A DNA stretch of 64,000 bases from Endocalyx cinctus (GCA_001600455.1 BCKC01000008.1:1833345-1897344); one strand, 5' to 3'; shown: positions 9,889 through 22,990, counted from the stretch's first letter. Numbers and translations are program-made. The notes: generated by a model from the letters alone, not told the origin.

Positions 9889-11124
9889 TTTTTTTGAAAT
9901 TTTTTATACGTTTTTTTTATATTGTAAATGTAAAGAAGAAAAGGTTTCTAAGGAAAGTAAATGTATTAAGAAGTAAATAAACAAGGGGGGCAAAAGAAGG
10001 GAAGGCTGGAGGAATGATATCACAGATATACAGAGACGCTCAGTGAGAGGAATTTCGGTAATTCGTCAGAGTAAGATCATCGCCCATTTTATAATAGGAT
10101 CCCATGATGTTTACCGACCAACCTCGCCCGCTCTATTTTCTTATTTTTTCCCACTTGAAATTTTCGACATGGTTATTGACGAGGCATTGACGATTTACGG
10201 ATTGGCATGGCATTCTTGGCTATCCATAAGATATAGCGGGCATCCCTTACCAGTCCATCACTGCCAAGTGTAAGAGGGTCGCGCCTGGGGTACCTTACTG
10301 GGTTTCGCTTGAGGGGGAGCAATTGGGTAAATTGGAGAGGGGGATAAACTTGTGTGGGATCCCAGGGCGTTCCATGATACACGCCCGTAACTAAACTATC
10401 ATAAAGTTTAAAGAGAGCTATTTCAAAATATGCCTTTAATCTTTTTGTTGTTCAAATGTTATCTTCATTTATGATAAAATTCAGCTCTCTAAATTAGTTG
10501 CCAGGAAGTAGACGCTACGCTAGGATATTTTATTAAAGTTGTATAAAACTCTGTGAATAAGATATAATAATAGTCAGGCTGCTTACATACAATGTCAATT
10601 TCACGAGTAAAAATCTATTTCTGTCTTGAATGATTTGCTGTTGCGGCCGATTTTCTCCAAATAGTACCACGTAGGCCAGCCTTGGCATAGGAATTCTTAG
10701 GGTGATGATATGCGGTTTAAAATTACCGTCATCACCGTAGATCTAATCTGATATATTTTCGTGAGCCAAGGAGTCACGACATTTTCAAACCATAAACCGT
10801 GACGATCTCGGAATCTCTTTCGGTAGGAATCGGTCAGGGTTCATCAGGTATACGTAGTCAGTCAGTTGTAGGAGGTTTTCGTTTTTCGAAACAAATTTAC
10901 TACGCTGCAATACGTCTATCAAATAAAAATGAGGGAAGGATCCGGATCAGTCAGATTACCGACTTGGCGGTATACTGCTGTTTCTGTATATAGATATATT
11001 AAAAGAAACCCTTTTTTTACAAGTATGTTTCGGAGGTTTCAACGAAGCCTTTTTTTTTTCTCTGCATGTGTTACAGCGAGCTGACGGATAAGCACATTAT
11101 TTGAAGCTTCTTACAGCGTTATAA

Positions 11125-11159
11125 GCTTGGGGCTTGGAGCTTGGAGCTTAGAGCTTGGC
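11125..11159. repeat. 7-bp tandem repeat, 5 units
   Basis: Five consecutive 7-mers of the form GCTTGGA (variants GCTTGGG, GCTTAGA, GCTTGGC), followed at once by two GATGGC units. Short minisatellite without a nearby gene. Confidence 0.85.
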
Positions 11160-14100
11160 GATGGCGATGGCGACGAAGGGCGAGAGTCGCTCGGCGTTCG
11201 TAAATATAACAAGGTAAATAGCAAGTAATTATCTATATGTAAAAGAGTGATACGTACTTGTAGACAAGAGCATATCTAGTGTAAGTTGAGAGAAACAAGG
11301 ACAAGATGTCCAAAAGTCTATTGAATGTTACTGAGCCAAGATCTCCGTCTCGAGAATACGATGGATATTTTTCAGATGAACGAGTGGATCTATAAGTTTA
11401 GTCATCTGACCGTTGATGCTGGAGCCACATGGGTATGGTGGAGGTAATGGAGGTGATGGCTGGATGGGTACGGAGAGGGAGGCGGAGGAAGATGAGGATC
11501 AATGGGTAACCTGACTAATATTTTGACAATGTTTAATGAGTAAGTAATAACATCGCCTTTTATAGAAGTACGGAACTCCTTGGCTACCCTGTACAGCCCC
11601 CGTAAAGCCTCCGTACTTGTACGTACTGACCCTTAAGAAGTCCTTGGCATAGGTAATAACTGTCATTAATTACTAGTATACTAGTGCTAAGCAGTATATA
11701 CACTACTACAACTGCTGTGGTCGAAAAGACATCGTGTTGAGATTACTGGTAAATTTAGGTTTATGATGAAGCTATTTCCAACAAACTGTAAGCATATATA
11801 TCTATCTATACTAAGCAAATATCTTTTTACGGTATCCTGCTTTTATTCGATAGATAACATAATTCATATTTAGGACTAAGCTTGAAATGAAAAATTATCG
11901 GCTCATTTTCGACACTCTGGAACACCTTGGCGAAGAACCCCTTAGCGATTCAGATAATGAATGGATGTTACGTTATGTTGTGAAGAATCATATTATTACT
12001 TGTACATAGATAGTACACTATATTAGCATACGGTCAGTACAGAGTATTCAGTACTACTTTACAGAGTACTAACCTACCTAGCTGCCAAGGTAACTCATGC
12101 AGACTTTAGCTACTGTAGCTATCCGTCAATTCCTTCTATTGTTGAGCGAGATTCACCTTTATCACTTACCTATCTAAAACTTCTCATCTAGTTCATATTC
12201 TCATCATATTCTCCCCATATTAAAGCTTTACTTCTTTACATTTTACTTTAGTGTTGTACGAAATGAATCCTCGTACTCTGAATATAACGTTGACAAGATC
12301 TCGTTTCGTCCCCCGCAAAGCATTGACCTAATATCCACGACCACGTTGTGTAAATCTTCTCCACTGGGTTGGGTGTATATTTACATGGTACTGATATGTT
12401 TTGTTATTAGTGTACTTGTAGTCCTTCCAGAAGAAAGATCAAACACCGAACCTAGCAATTTGGGGGAGGGGCAAACTTGGTCAACGCGAACCGAGCTTTT
12501 TTGTTTACCTACCCAGCTCAGGCCCAGACCTCTCTTCCCCTTACTATGTACTCCGTAGATTCTTCATCAGTAAAGAAGTTAAGCAAATTCTTTGCCAGGG
12601 CTTGTCGTAAGCTTGTCTCAACTCGCGCGCATCCGAGAAGCCCCTGAAAACAACACCAGCTCACTGGTTTAGACGGTATGTGCGGGCTTGTTGGTATAGC
12701 TTATTTAAATGCTTGGCTGGCGCCCGCCGCCGTTCTTTGAGACATGTCCCCTTTATCTTGGCTTTTTCTTCCTCTCATTTTTTTTCTTCTTTCTTTTCCT
12801 GCCCAGTCTAACGGACAAGCAAAGATAAGCTTTCCCTTCGTCTTCGCCCCCTTTCATTTTAGCCTTTTTGTCGCCATGTTCCACGTACGCCGCGCCAGCT
12901 TGGCTTTCTCGAATCAACAAAAAATCGACGAATGGAAAGAGAGGAAGAAATCCAAATTACAGCCTTGTATTTGCAGGATATATTTTTTTCACGGTGGTTA
13001 GATGGTATGCTATGCACGAACATGTCTACTACTAATAACATTGATTTTCTCAGCACTTCCCAAAGAAAAAGAAGAAAAGAATAAAAAGCACTCGAATATT
13101 AACCATACCATAGGTAAGGAAGAAAACAGCTTCGGCAGTATAGTAAACTCTACTGCTTCTTCAGTCCAACAGAATACCTGGGTCAGGTAATTAGCAGGGC
13201 GACCTAAGGGGTCAATGCCGCCTATCTCAAACAGGGTTACTTACGACAGCGTACCGTTTTTTTCGCCTATATAACACCTTCTTTAACACCCCTGAGCCTC
13301 CTTACCGTGCTGCCTTGTAAATAATCACGCCACTTTCTGTCCGCTTTCAGGTATCGCGCCGCACCCTATTCGCTAGCCGAGTTTTGGCCTCTTTTTATTT
13401 CTTCTTTTTTCTCTCTTTCTCTTAGAGTCAAGAGACCTTATTGATCCGCCGTGGGCTAGCTTCTCTCAGGGCGCATCTGAGCCCCACAAGGGTCCATTAC
13501 CTTCCTTCCTTTCCCCTGGTATACCGGAACCGTGGAATTGGCAACCGAGATAGACGATGATATTACATGTACACTGCAAACCTAGATACTGTCGAGACCG
13601 GCTCTTCGCCCTGCCGACGACCTTCTCCTTATCCGCTGGCCTACGCAAGATTCTCAGGTAGGTTTGACCATGAATCACTATCGTCTTGGTCCTCATCATC
13701 GTCCTTTTGCTCCTCTCACCCTCGGTGATGATTCGGCTTTCTTTATTTTTTCTTTTCCTTTTTTTCTCGAAAAAAGGGGCTCTGAGAATAGTCAGCGATG
13801 GATGACCAAACTCGCCAATACCCAGTGGCGAATACGTTTCAATCATGAGCCAGTACTCGCCATCACCATGTAGATCGAAATGCAATGTGGTAGATTGCCG
13901 TGTGATTCCCTGGCTCGTCGAGTAAGTTGCCATGTAACGAACATTCTCGATTCGTAGGATATTTTTATCTCGTCGCAATTCCAATGCGGCTCAAGGTACG
14001 GTATCCGAAAAAACCAGACGTTAAGCTAGGGGGTGTCGCTTAGTGACTAAATGACCTCGAGAGCAAAATCCTGTGAAGTCTTTTATGACCACCTCTTTTG

Positions 14101-16249
14101 GTTGTGGTAGACTGCAGAATCAATATTGATGATTACAAGAGCAGAAAATTGCATATCCAATGTCCTATGGCAATTCCAGACCTAACTCTACGTAAATCTA
14201 ACCCTTCTTTTCATAATATTCCGACCAAAACCATCCAGTTTATTGTCCTAGTTACCTAAATCATTCCATTCTTCCTCCTTCTCCCCCACTAGGGACCAAC
14301 GTCGTCATAAAACCCGCCATGTTTCCTATTGGGTTCTCTCATCAGACCATAAACGAGATTTTTGAACCTTCTCCTGCATTTCCGCTTATGCTTCAATCCA
14401 TCTCATTCATGTAATATTTCAACCACTAAACAGCTTTTTAGCGATCAGCTCCTGATGTCATCTGTATCTTCCGTCATATATAGCACAGTCTTCTGCCTCT
14501 AAAGCGAGTTCGTAATTAGTCTATATGACCAGCTTGTTATAAATCTTGTCGTATATTCATTAATATCCAGTATAATCTGCATCGAGTTTGCCAGCTACTT
14601 CGATCTTCGCATCTTCCCTTCCTCCTAGCCTTTAGGCAGTGAGTCGCTGCCTACGTCGACGGTGGACGACTCCGAGAGATGTGTCGATAAAAGCTGTACT
14701 CGTCTAGTGCCCTTTTTGTTCTCGAATAGGTCCCCTCGACGCTCCTTCGCTTACGCTTGCCTCTTCGTCCTGCTCTTACTAGTTCTCTTCTCGAAACTAG
14801 CGCTTCGGAAAAATCTCGCGTAGAGAGTGAAGAGTATTTTTCCATATAAAACATCCATCCAGGAGAGCTTCCTCGGTTTTATATCACACGATTGGTTGGA
14901 GTTGTTCTAGTTCCCATCTCCCACGTTTCGCTCAGCCCTCCATCGAACTAGACAAGACACCAAAAGAAAAAGTGCGAAGGAGCGTATAAGCCAAGCCAGG
15001 TCGGCCATTTTTGGTAATCGCTTTCTGCAACATCTTGTTAATGATTTCTCGTACCGTATTGAAAAAGCCTAAATCCTTTCAATTATTCCCCGGAAAATAA
15101 GTACTTGTTAGCTCGTAACCTATGCCGACGACTCCTTGGATCCCTTCATCCATACCGGCTCCTTGTTTATTCCATAATATACCCATGAGAAGAGGCGAGA
15201 GATCGACTTGTGAAACTTTGTAAACGAGTGCAGAACTCGAAGAATTCGTGGATGTGCCAGCAAAGCTTCTTACCTAGCAGCATCATTGTTCACGGGCCAG
15301 CAACGCAGACTGAGCTCTCAAACCCGCTCCTCGTGAATTCCGTGCAGAAATCTTCATCAAATCAACTTAGCCGATGTTGCTAAAACCTTTATATTGTAGT
15401 AAACAGTAAACTAAGTCGCCGGAATACTAATTCCTACTAAGGATGGCAGCCGCCTAGGGACATTGGCCTTTGAACTCTGGTGAAACTAGAGACTACAGGA
15501 ATAGAAGCTGTCTCAGCACCACGTCTCCGAAAGGCGATGTGCACGTAGGGGACGTCTTCGTCTTCCTGGCCCTTCTTGGGTAGGTCGAGCCTTTCGTCTC
15601 CTTTCCTGACTAGTGAATAGCGTAAACACCGAGTTCTGATCACTCCAGTGATATAAGTTCACTAGTGAAAATTACGAAGTGAGGGATTACTTTCTCTAGT
15701 TAGACACGTTATCCTGAATAGTAACCATACGACTTTTCACAGCCAGGATAGAGTCAAGATCAATACGCTTTTCCAAGGCATGTCATTACAAGTACTTCTA
15801 GATCTTAGTCAAATCCAGCCAAGTCGTCCGTCCCGAGGAGTTCTAGTTTAATGGAAAGATTATGATATTATCATGTCTCAGCTGTCTCTAACCAAAACAC
15901 CGTCAAGTCAAGGCGGACGAGAAAGTGCAATATTAAGGGCATCTACTACGTAGCCTGATAAAGAAGAGTCTAGACATTACCTATTAGATTTGAGTAGAAT
16001 GAATTGCGGTGTGCAAGTATCCTTGACGTGGGAGAGAAAGCATCAAGCAAGAGGACCGAAGTAAGATAGGTCGAGGGCTAGCTGCATACAGGTCTCGATT
16101 GTTATTGTGCATGATATCATATGCTTAAACTAAGAGGAAAATGAACTATTAGATTCTATTAAAGGGTGTGACTTTAGAGTGACTCAATCCACTTGATGCT
16201 ACTTAGGTTCTGCTACAATTCTTTTGGGAGGCAACGAAGCGTTTGGAGC

Positions 16250-16269
16250 AAAAAAAAAAAAAAAAAAAA
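16250..16269. repeat. A20 homopolymer
   Basis: Run of 20 A in the gene-poor block; it could be slippage-prone or a retroposed poly-A tail, but no coding relic precedes it. Confidence 0.8.
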
Positions 16270-17290
16270 GATTGAATAAAAATTTCAGGTGTTAATCTCT
16301 GAGGTGTTTCTTTAGATAGACACACCCCTCAAATCTACGCTGTTAAGAGGCTCTGCGAGAAGACGTATCGAGCAAAATCCTGGCCCTAGGCTTGTTTACT
16401 GGGACTATCCGAAACTCTGATAAACCTCAATACTATCTGTTTTCAATCACATGCATTCATATTTGCCCATGTAAACGTGACGTATAGGATGATCAACATG
16501 TTTTCATGGTTGGAATACTTGTTTGCAGTAAGGCAAGCTGGAAGGGTGAATAATCTAATGTGGGATAAATCGGGAAGGTGCATGTCTAGTCAAGACGGTT
16601 TATCTCTTTACATATGAGGCCCTTTTTTTAGGAGATGTCTCAATGAATAACAGACTTTAATGTCGGGCGGTAAGGTTTTATAGATATCATCGCAGCTAAA
16701 AGTTCTCCGGGTGGCAGAGGAGCAACAACGCTGTAAGACACTGTTCTTGTATCAGAAATAGACGATAGATAATGAGTTAGAAACGGATATACCCATTCAC
16801 GCACATATTTATTGAAAATTCGGGAGTATACATTTTCATGCGCCTTTAATAAACAAGCTTCGCGGATATGCCAGATGAAGATCAGAAAAGAAAGGAAAAA
16901 GAACATGCAGCGCCCAGGTACATAACCGGACGTACTCATAATACCCGAGACAGGAAAACGTCAAAAAGTAACTACTATCCCCAGCAAGGTCTTTATCATG
17001 AACTTACAATCATTTGTGAGTTGGTGAAATTGAAACGAGAGATTTAGTAAGTAACACATAACGCAGAAATCACGATTCTATCGTAGATTTCTTTTCATAA
17101 CCTTCAACGAGCGGCTTAGCAATCTACCAGATCCTTTCCCCCCCTCCGCCCCCCTCAACTTCTTCTTCCTCTAGCTCTCAACTTTCTCTTTCTCTCTGTC
17201 TCTCTCCCTCTCACACCCCATATTACTCCTCTTCTCCTCCTACTTCTTCTACTACTACTGCTACCACCACCTAAAAAATACCTCCCCCTT

Positions 17291-18064
17291 TTAACCCAAA
17301 TGATGCCCACTCCTAGTCGCCACAATCTCCCCCGTCGCATTCCTATCCTTCATAAGGTACACATAACTCTCCGCCACGTCCTCGATCGTCGCCGTCCTCC
17401 CCGTCGGCAGCTTCCTCGCCATATCCTCCATCATCTCCGCCTTCGCCTCCGGCTTCATCTCGTCCCAAAGCGCCGTGTCCACGAACCCCGGCATGACGGC
17501 GTTGACCCTGACGGGCGCCAGATCGATCGCGAGGTTCCGCGCGAGGCCCGTCACGCCGGCGCACATGTACGCGATGACGGACCAGCCGCGGGACGGGTTC
17601 TCGGCGACGCCGCCGGTCGTCAGAGTCAAGCTGCACTCGTTCGATTTCTTCAGCGCTCGCTGCGCCACCTTCCCCAGCATCGTCGGCACGATCATGCGCA
17701 TGTGCGCCGCCGCCCGGACGGCCCCGACGTCGAGCGTCTGCAGCTCGCCGAGGACGAGCCCGTCGGCCGCCGTCGAGACGACGTGGTCGACGGGGCCCGA
17801 CAGCTTGGCCGCTTCGTCGAACAGGGCCGAGAGGTCCGCCTCGACCGTATCCTTCGACAGGTCGCAGTGGAGCGCGACGATCTGCGCCGACGGGTAGGTC
17901 GCTTTGATGCCCGATAGCGCCGTCGCGGCGCTCTTCTCCGACGACGCCGACAATGTCACCCGCGCGCCCGCCTCGATCGACGCTTCCACGACGCCCCGGC
18001 CGATACCGCTGGCGCCGCCGATGACGAGGACGTGCTTTCCGGCGAGTTTGTTGTATTTAGACAT
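17291..18064 (-). CDS. short-chain dehydrogenase/reductase, noncanonical active site
   Basis: Intronless, 257 residues. The Rossmann nucleotide motif GGASGIGRG lies at about residues 16-24, and CDLSKD follows at about 67-72. The strand segment VVSTAADG replaces the usual NNAG, Thr-rich SLTLTTGG stands in the Ser position, and YMCAGVTGLARNLAIDLAP shows the catalytic-loop Tyr but Gly/Val where the YxxxK Lys is expected. The tail VRVNAVMPGFVDTALW and DVAESYVYLMKDRNATGE is typical of a fungal SDR subgroup in which the Lys is commonly absent, so it may still bind NAD(P)H. Substrate unknown. No neighbouring pathway genes; the alpha-carbonic anhydrase is over 7 kb away. Confidence 0.85.
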   Translation of the reverse strand: MSKYNKLAGKHVLVIGGASGIGRGVVEASIEAGARVTLSASSEKSAATALSGIKATYPSAQIVALHCDLSKDTVEADLSALFDEAAKLSGPVDHVVSTAADGLVLGELQTLDVGAVRAAAHMRMIVPTMLGKVAQRALKKSNECSLTLTTGGVAENPSRGWSVIAYMCAGVTGLARNLAIDLAPVRVNAVMPGFVDTALWDEMKPEAKAEMMEDMARKLPTGRTATIEDVAESYVYLMKDRNATGEIVATRSGHHLG

Positions 18065-19054
18065 TCTGATCTAAGTGAGTAATTATTGCAGGGGTTGCTG
18101 TAAGCGAGTATCTATGTTGAAGATTGGTGTAGGTAAATTTTTTTTTTTCTGGTAGAAGGTATGCTTGTGCTGTTGTGATGAAGTAAATCTCTAGATTAAT
18201 TGATTTCGTTATCGAAGCGTCAACCGTGATTATTTATACATAATCTATCGTGCGGTCGGTAGGCGATTTTTTTTTTCTTGTCTTTCGTGTCACATTTCAC
18301 GTCATTAACATCATCGAAAAGGCGCGAATGGTAAGGGTGACGCGAATACCGCATTGTACCCAAAGGAGATAGCAACTATTCCCCGGACGGACTGCCGGCG
18401 ATTTCGGAAGCCAAATCTGTTTACGGTTTAAAGACGGCCTTAGGATATTACTTTTACCAAATTAGGCAATTCCTCTCACATTAAATGTCGGAGACGGGTA
18501 TAGTCAGAAAATGGTGCCATCGGTGCATAAAGAGGGAACAAGAAAGGCGAGAGAGGTCAGGGAGGTCTAGTAAAACTGTGAGATCTATTTCAAATCAAAA
18601 CCAACCTTAATGTGTATAGGTTGTAAAGTATGGAGCTCGCATCATCCCTATTATTAATGTCGCGATGCAGCATCAGAGTAAAAAGGAGGTTCTAGTAAAT
18701 TATGAAAACAAGGTACTCCGTATTCCGTCCGGACATAACCTATTGTGAATAGCTCCGACAATGAAGAGGCATCAGCTTGAACCCCCTACGGTTTATTTTT
18801 TTTTATTTTTTTTTTAAATGTAATAACTTCATACGCAAGTAGCAACATGGATGGGCATAATTACGAACCCCGCGCACCATGACGTGCAAAACTATAACAC
18901 ACCTATAACCAGCCGATGGAATAAAGAGATATCGACTGATTTACAACGATAGCTTGATGAAACACGGACGATAAAAATCATAAAAATATTAACCGACACA
19001 TCTTTCCCAAACGCAATAGCATATAACGCTGATACGATGCAAGATGTGTTGCGA
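18065..19054. other. intergenic
   Basis: SDR promoter side and 3' region of the SRA gene; several poly-T runs. No gene recognised. Confidence 0.5.
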
Positions 19055-20257
19055 CTAAGCATATTCCTGCTGAACCGAAAATAAGTCGTACTTCTGTTGC
19101 TCCGTTGGGTACTTCTTGATTAATTCTGCTAGAGGCGTTTGTCCCGGCTCTCTGACGAGCTTAAATTGTTCGTAGAGTCCGCCTAGTAAAGGGGTTACGC
19201 TAGTCAGTATTCACAATAAAATACAGAAACCATACATAATATTCAGCTACTTCGGTTATCTCCCGATGCCGTACGTACCTTTTTTGTTGGTTTTTTCATA
19301 GAACTCTACTAATCTGTATAACCCATCGTATCGCAGGCCAACTTCGGGGAGGTATTTGTTCGCTTTCAAGCCAGCGTTACTGCCGCCCGATCGAAGGACG
19401 CGAACCGGTCGCTCGTTGTTAATCGAAGCCTTCAGCGACTTGGTCGCGGCGGTTGACGGGGTAGGTTGGTTCGGATCATCGTTATCGTGGCTTTTCGAAC
19501 CCGAATAATATAAGGTACTTCCCTTATCTTCATCAAGGTCGTGGTAGTGTGATGCGACGACGATGGAATATGCTCCTGCATCAATGGCGCCCGATATGCC
19601 ACCCATACGTGCGCCATGGGCTCCACGTTGAAGTGCCACCAACTGATTTGCGAACCATGCGCCTACTTCGAGCCCGTTATGACCAAAGTGCTTGGGGGAT
19701 TTCCTGGGTACTTCTGGGTTAAGCTGGTATGTTTTGTGACCCTTCTCGCTTCGTAAGATCATGATGCCATGCATAATTCCGTTCTCTCCAAATATAGGAT
19801 GATCCGGGGGCGGTAGCTCAACTGTCCTGATCGGAGGTGGATCGGCCGGAGACTTCATGGGAACCAGACTTAACTCTGCTCCCTCTTCGTCCATATCATC
19901 GTCAGGTACAGTGTTAGCTCCCCATTTTTCGTCCACCCAACGCTCAACTAATTTTTTGGCACTTTCTCTTATGTCTTCTGGGAAAAAGTATTCGTCAGGC
20001 TTGTCAAAACACAGACCGATGATCTTTTCAACCATGGTGTTATTTTTGATGGATGGTGTCATCTCAATGGTGTCTAGCCAATCGAGAAACATTCTTGTTG
20101 TCTTGTATCGGCCTTCTTTATCATCTTCCTCGGAAATTACCCGGTGCAGCTTTTTGCTCTTAGTGGCGGCATGTGCGAGAACTCGCAACTCTCTTTTAAT
20201 ATGTGCTATTTGCTCTACCCGGCTATCGGCAATGTCGTAAAGGCATAGAAGGACCAT
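19055..20257 (-). CDS. SRA-YDG (SAD_SRA) domain protein
   Basis: The SRA-YDG fold recognises modified or hemimethylated cytosine in UHRF1 and SUVH proteins. Exons 20257-19279 and 19182-19055 (minus) give 368 residues; the intron (96 nt) has a GTACGT donor. An N-terminal region of about 150 residues is charged and resembles no domain I know. The SRA domain runs from about residue 150: HPIFGENGIMHGIMIL, AHGARMGGISGAIDAGAYSIV, LYYSGSKSHDNDDPNQP, ERPVRVLRSGG, and the signature LRYDGLYRLVEFYEK, then GLYEQFKLVREPGQTPL after the splice. No RING, PHD, Tudor or SET domain is present, as in fungal and bacterial stand-alone SRA proteins. A nuclear role linked to DNA methylation is inferred only. Confidence 0.9.
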
Positions 20258-21403
20258 ATTGAAGAAATAATGATAGGTAGTTTACCTTGAATTAAATTAA
20301 GATAGAAAATCGGGACGAATAATTTCGGACGATAGAGATAAGAGACTAAAAGAGGAAGAGGAAGAAGGTGATACCAGGTAAATAAGATTATATATATATA
20401 TATATGGATATATTTATGTAAATTTGTGAGTCTTAGATGTGAAGCACGCCGTGAAGCACACAACAGACTGGTTTGTCATAAGGATTCATACGTTAACATG
20501 TGTTTAATATGTTTATGTTTATGTTTCGTATATTCATTTTATTGTATAGAAGAGAATAGTAGAAACCTTGGAAAGAAAGGTGACTTGATACGTGTATAAA
20601 CGATGGAGGGTCATAGAACCTAAGTAAGTGATTAATTTCGTTGCTGTGAATTTGATATTGTAAATTAGTACCGGGAAAGCACGAACAGAGAATGAGTAAT
20701 GATTTCCTGCCAACTTCAATATTCAATACCTAGGTAGGAAGTAAAGTACAGAGTACGGAGTACAGCATACAGCATTTCGGTATAGTGGAGCGGATTATTT
20801 GTCGTTAACTTGTATATCCTGACTTACCTAGGTAGTCAAGTAATTACAAGTAAAATATTGGATTTCTAAGCAGCATGGGTATATAGAAATATATCAAGCT
20901 GAATATGAAATGTACTTCTGATATGGTTAAGCTCATATCGTATACTGTTATCTTGGAAATATTGACATATGTGTTTAAGAAAGTGATACTGATTGTTGAA
21001 TAGCAGACTAATCAAATGAATCGGGGATCTTAAAGGCTGCGGTATAAGAGGTAGAAGGTTAGATGGTTGTTAACAGGTATCTAACGTAAGGTAACGTGTA
21101 GAATAGGTACAGAGTAAACATACCTACCGGGCTGCCGGGGTACCTTCGTTAGGGACTTACTTCCAATTACCATAATATATGGAAAATATCTGTCAGGTAG
21201 GTACTTCCGAGTGTCCAGTGTAAGTGTTCTTCAGTACATATCAGAGGCGAGAAAGCATGCATTGTGTTACCTTTCTTATTCTTCTTAAGACACGGTACCT
21301 ATCTGCCTACGTAATCAAATATTGTCGCAATAGGTAGTACAAATACTGAGTAGCCAACAACCTTCTTCAGGGGTCGGGTTCGGGTTCTGCCCCCTTAATG
21401 GTC
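20258..21403. other. intergenic
   Basis: AT-rich, with a short (TA)n tract near 20389-20405 and many TAGGTA-type words common in such genomes. No gene recognised. Confidence 0.5.
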
Positions 21404-22990
21404 TTAACCCAGAAAATCTTTGACGCTGCCCCCGACATTTTTGAGATCTAACAAGAATGTATCGTGGCCGAACATGCTCTTCTCTTCACCTAATTCAACA
21501 TGCTTTACCATTTTGTTACCAGTGAGTCGGAGTGCATCCGCGATCTCCCGCTGCTGCCATGCGGGGAAAAGGATATCGCTTGCGACGCCCATAACTAGTG
21601 TCGGGATGTTGTTGATAGCACTTAGACCTCTGATGAGGTCCTCCGGGGGACGTGATTTCGTCGATGCCGGATCTACCGGACTATCCATCGTAGATTCTTC
21701 CTCACCTTGCTCGGCGTATGGGGCTTCGGGTAATGTGAGACTACAAGAAGCATCGAGGCCGCCCGGGACTTGACCCGAGCTGATGAGCTGTTCTCGCTCG
21801 GAGCGCCTCTGCGCTGTCGCTGACTGGTTACTGCTGCCTAGGTCGAATAAATCCATTGCCTTGCTAACGTAGAGAAGGCTGTTGGGGTCGTAGGTAAGAC
21901 AAAATTTCTCTCCTGCATGGTCCAAGTACGTTTCAATGAGGAAATCGGGACATAGAGCAGGAGGCTTCGTCGAGTCCGCCCTTCTCCGTCCGAACCGCTG
22001 TTCCCATTCAGGTCCAGATCGATATGTAACCGTGGCGATCTCTCTCGCTAGCTTCATCCCGGCGTGAGGCGGCACGCGACCGTAATAGAATCCGCGATTC
22101 CAATTGGGATCCATCATAAGAACCTGGCGCTGTGTGTGTCGCATAGCTATACTGTACGGATGGCTTCGCGCGCAGCCGCTTATCGATACTATCCGACTGA
22201 CTCGCGACGGGAAGAGGACGCCGGCGGCTAACGATAGCATCCCGCCCATACTAGAACCGACGCTCGCATATAACTTTTCCACTCCTAAGAAATCGAGTAG
22301 TCTAAACTGTGCCCTGACCATATCTTCCATCGTCACGATAGGGAACCTAGTGGCATAGTTTTGACCGTCCGCGGGGTCGATACTACTCGGCCCCGTAGAT
22401 CCAAAACACCCTCCTATGACGTTTGTGCAGATGATGAAATATTTATTCGTATCCAAGCATTCGCCCGGCCCGATAAACTTCTCCCACCAGCCCGGCTGCG
22501 GATTTGCCTCGGTCGAATGGGCGTGCGACGAAGCGGAGAGTCCAGTGTGCAAAAGGATCACGTTCGACTTGTCCTCGTTCATCTTCCCCCACGTCTCGTA
22601 AGCGATTTCGTATTTGGGCAATATGCCTCCCCAGTCGAGAAGGAGGGGGTCGTTGCATTGAAACTTCTCCGTCGCGCCGGTGGTATAAGCCGGCTCGGGG
22701 CCCGTCGACAAGGATTTCGCCTCCAACGTGGCCGATCTCGTCTCGAGCGCGTCGAGGCACGGGAACGCCATGGCCGGGTTAGATGCATCTCCCTGAACGG
22801 CTTCCGCCCGCTTCGAAGGTTGCGAATGGAGACATCGTGTTCCGTATTTCAAACTCGAACGATCGTACGTCCGCGGGGTGGCTATTCGTGTTCGGAAGGG
22901 GGAGGGAGCCTGTGAAGATTCTTGCACGTGTAACTGAATTGAGGTAGAAAAGCGACGTAGAGCCGCCCTTCCAAACTTTTGTGCTCTCAT
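21404..22990 (-). CDS. cysA: serine O-acyltransferase of the CysA type (MetX/Met2 alpha/beta-hydrolase family), mitochondrial
   Basis: Transfers an acyl group from acyl-CoA to L-serine in the O-acylserine route to cysteine. Single exon, 528 residues, the same size as Aspergillus CysA. The first ~30 residues ([17 protein letters not shown]) form a basic mitochondrial presequence. Family motifs: [38 protein letters not shown], the nucleophile elbow [27 protein letters not shown], and in the C-terminal part Asp in [11 protein letters not shown] and His in [11 protein letters not shown], completing Ser-Asp-His. An insertion of about 50 residues rich in Ser/Glu/Pro separates the lid from the last motifs, as in CysA and unlike true Met2. 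The [14 protein letters not shown] block also favours CysA over homoserine acetyltransferase. Acetyl versus succinyl donor is not decidable here. Confidence 0.9.
   Translation of the reverse strand: MRAQKFGRAALRRFSTSIQLHVQESSQAPSPFRTRIATPRTYDRSSLKYGTRCLHSQPSKRAEAVQGDASNPAMAFPCLDALETRSATLEAKSLSTGPEPAYTTGATEKFQCNDPLLLDWGGILPKYEIAYETWGKMNEDKSNVILLHTGLSASSHAHSTEANPQPGWWEKFIGPGECLDTNKYFIICTNVIGGCFGSTGPSSIDPADGQNYATRFPIVTMEDMVRAQFRLLDFLGVEKLYASVGSSMGGMLSLAAGVLFPSRVSRIVSISGCARSHPYSIAMRHTQRQVLMMDPNWNRGFYYGRVPPHAGMKLAREIATVTYRSGPEWEQRFGRRRADSTKPPALCPDFLIETYLDHAGEKFCLTYDPNSLLYVSKAMDLFDLGSSNQSATAQRRSEREQLISSGQVPGGLDASCSLTLPEAPYAEQGEEESTMDSPVDPASTKSRPPEDLIRGLSAINNIPTLVMGVASDILFPAWQQREIADALRLTGNKMVKHVELGEEKSMFGHDTFLLDLKNVGGSVKDFLG

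Larger units (their letters stand above)
9889..17290. other. 7.4-kb gene-poor block
   Basis: The longest stretch without a recognisable gene. ORFs are short and match no family I know; the longest (13466-13984, minus, 172 codons) has irregular composition and no neighbouring exon. I see no transposase, reverse transcriptase, long terminal repeats or tRNA. It holds a 7-bp tandem repeat at 11125-11159 and a 20-nt A run at 16250-16269. It could be an eroded transposon or lost gene cluster, but nothing in the text proves that. Confidence 0.6.

Noticed and set aside
13466..13984. 172-codon minus-strand ORF in the gene-poor block
   Set aside because: No recognisable domain, uneven composition and no partner exons; probably chance.
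9889..17290. Transposon or CRISPR-like array
   Set aside because: No terminal repeats, transposase or reverse-transcriptase motifs, and no regularly spaced repeats seen by eye.
17300..17917. Plus-strand ORFs opposite the SDR gene
   Set aside because: Arg/His-rich shadow translations with no domain.
17291..18064. SDR as the missing bcaba4 of an ABA cluster
   Set aside because: About 9 kb from the ABA3-like pseudogene, with the carbonic anhydrase between, and of a common SDR subgroup; no specific link.
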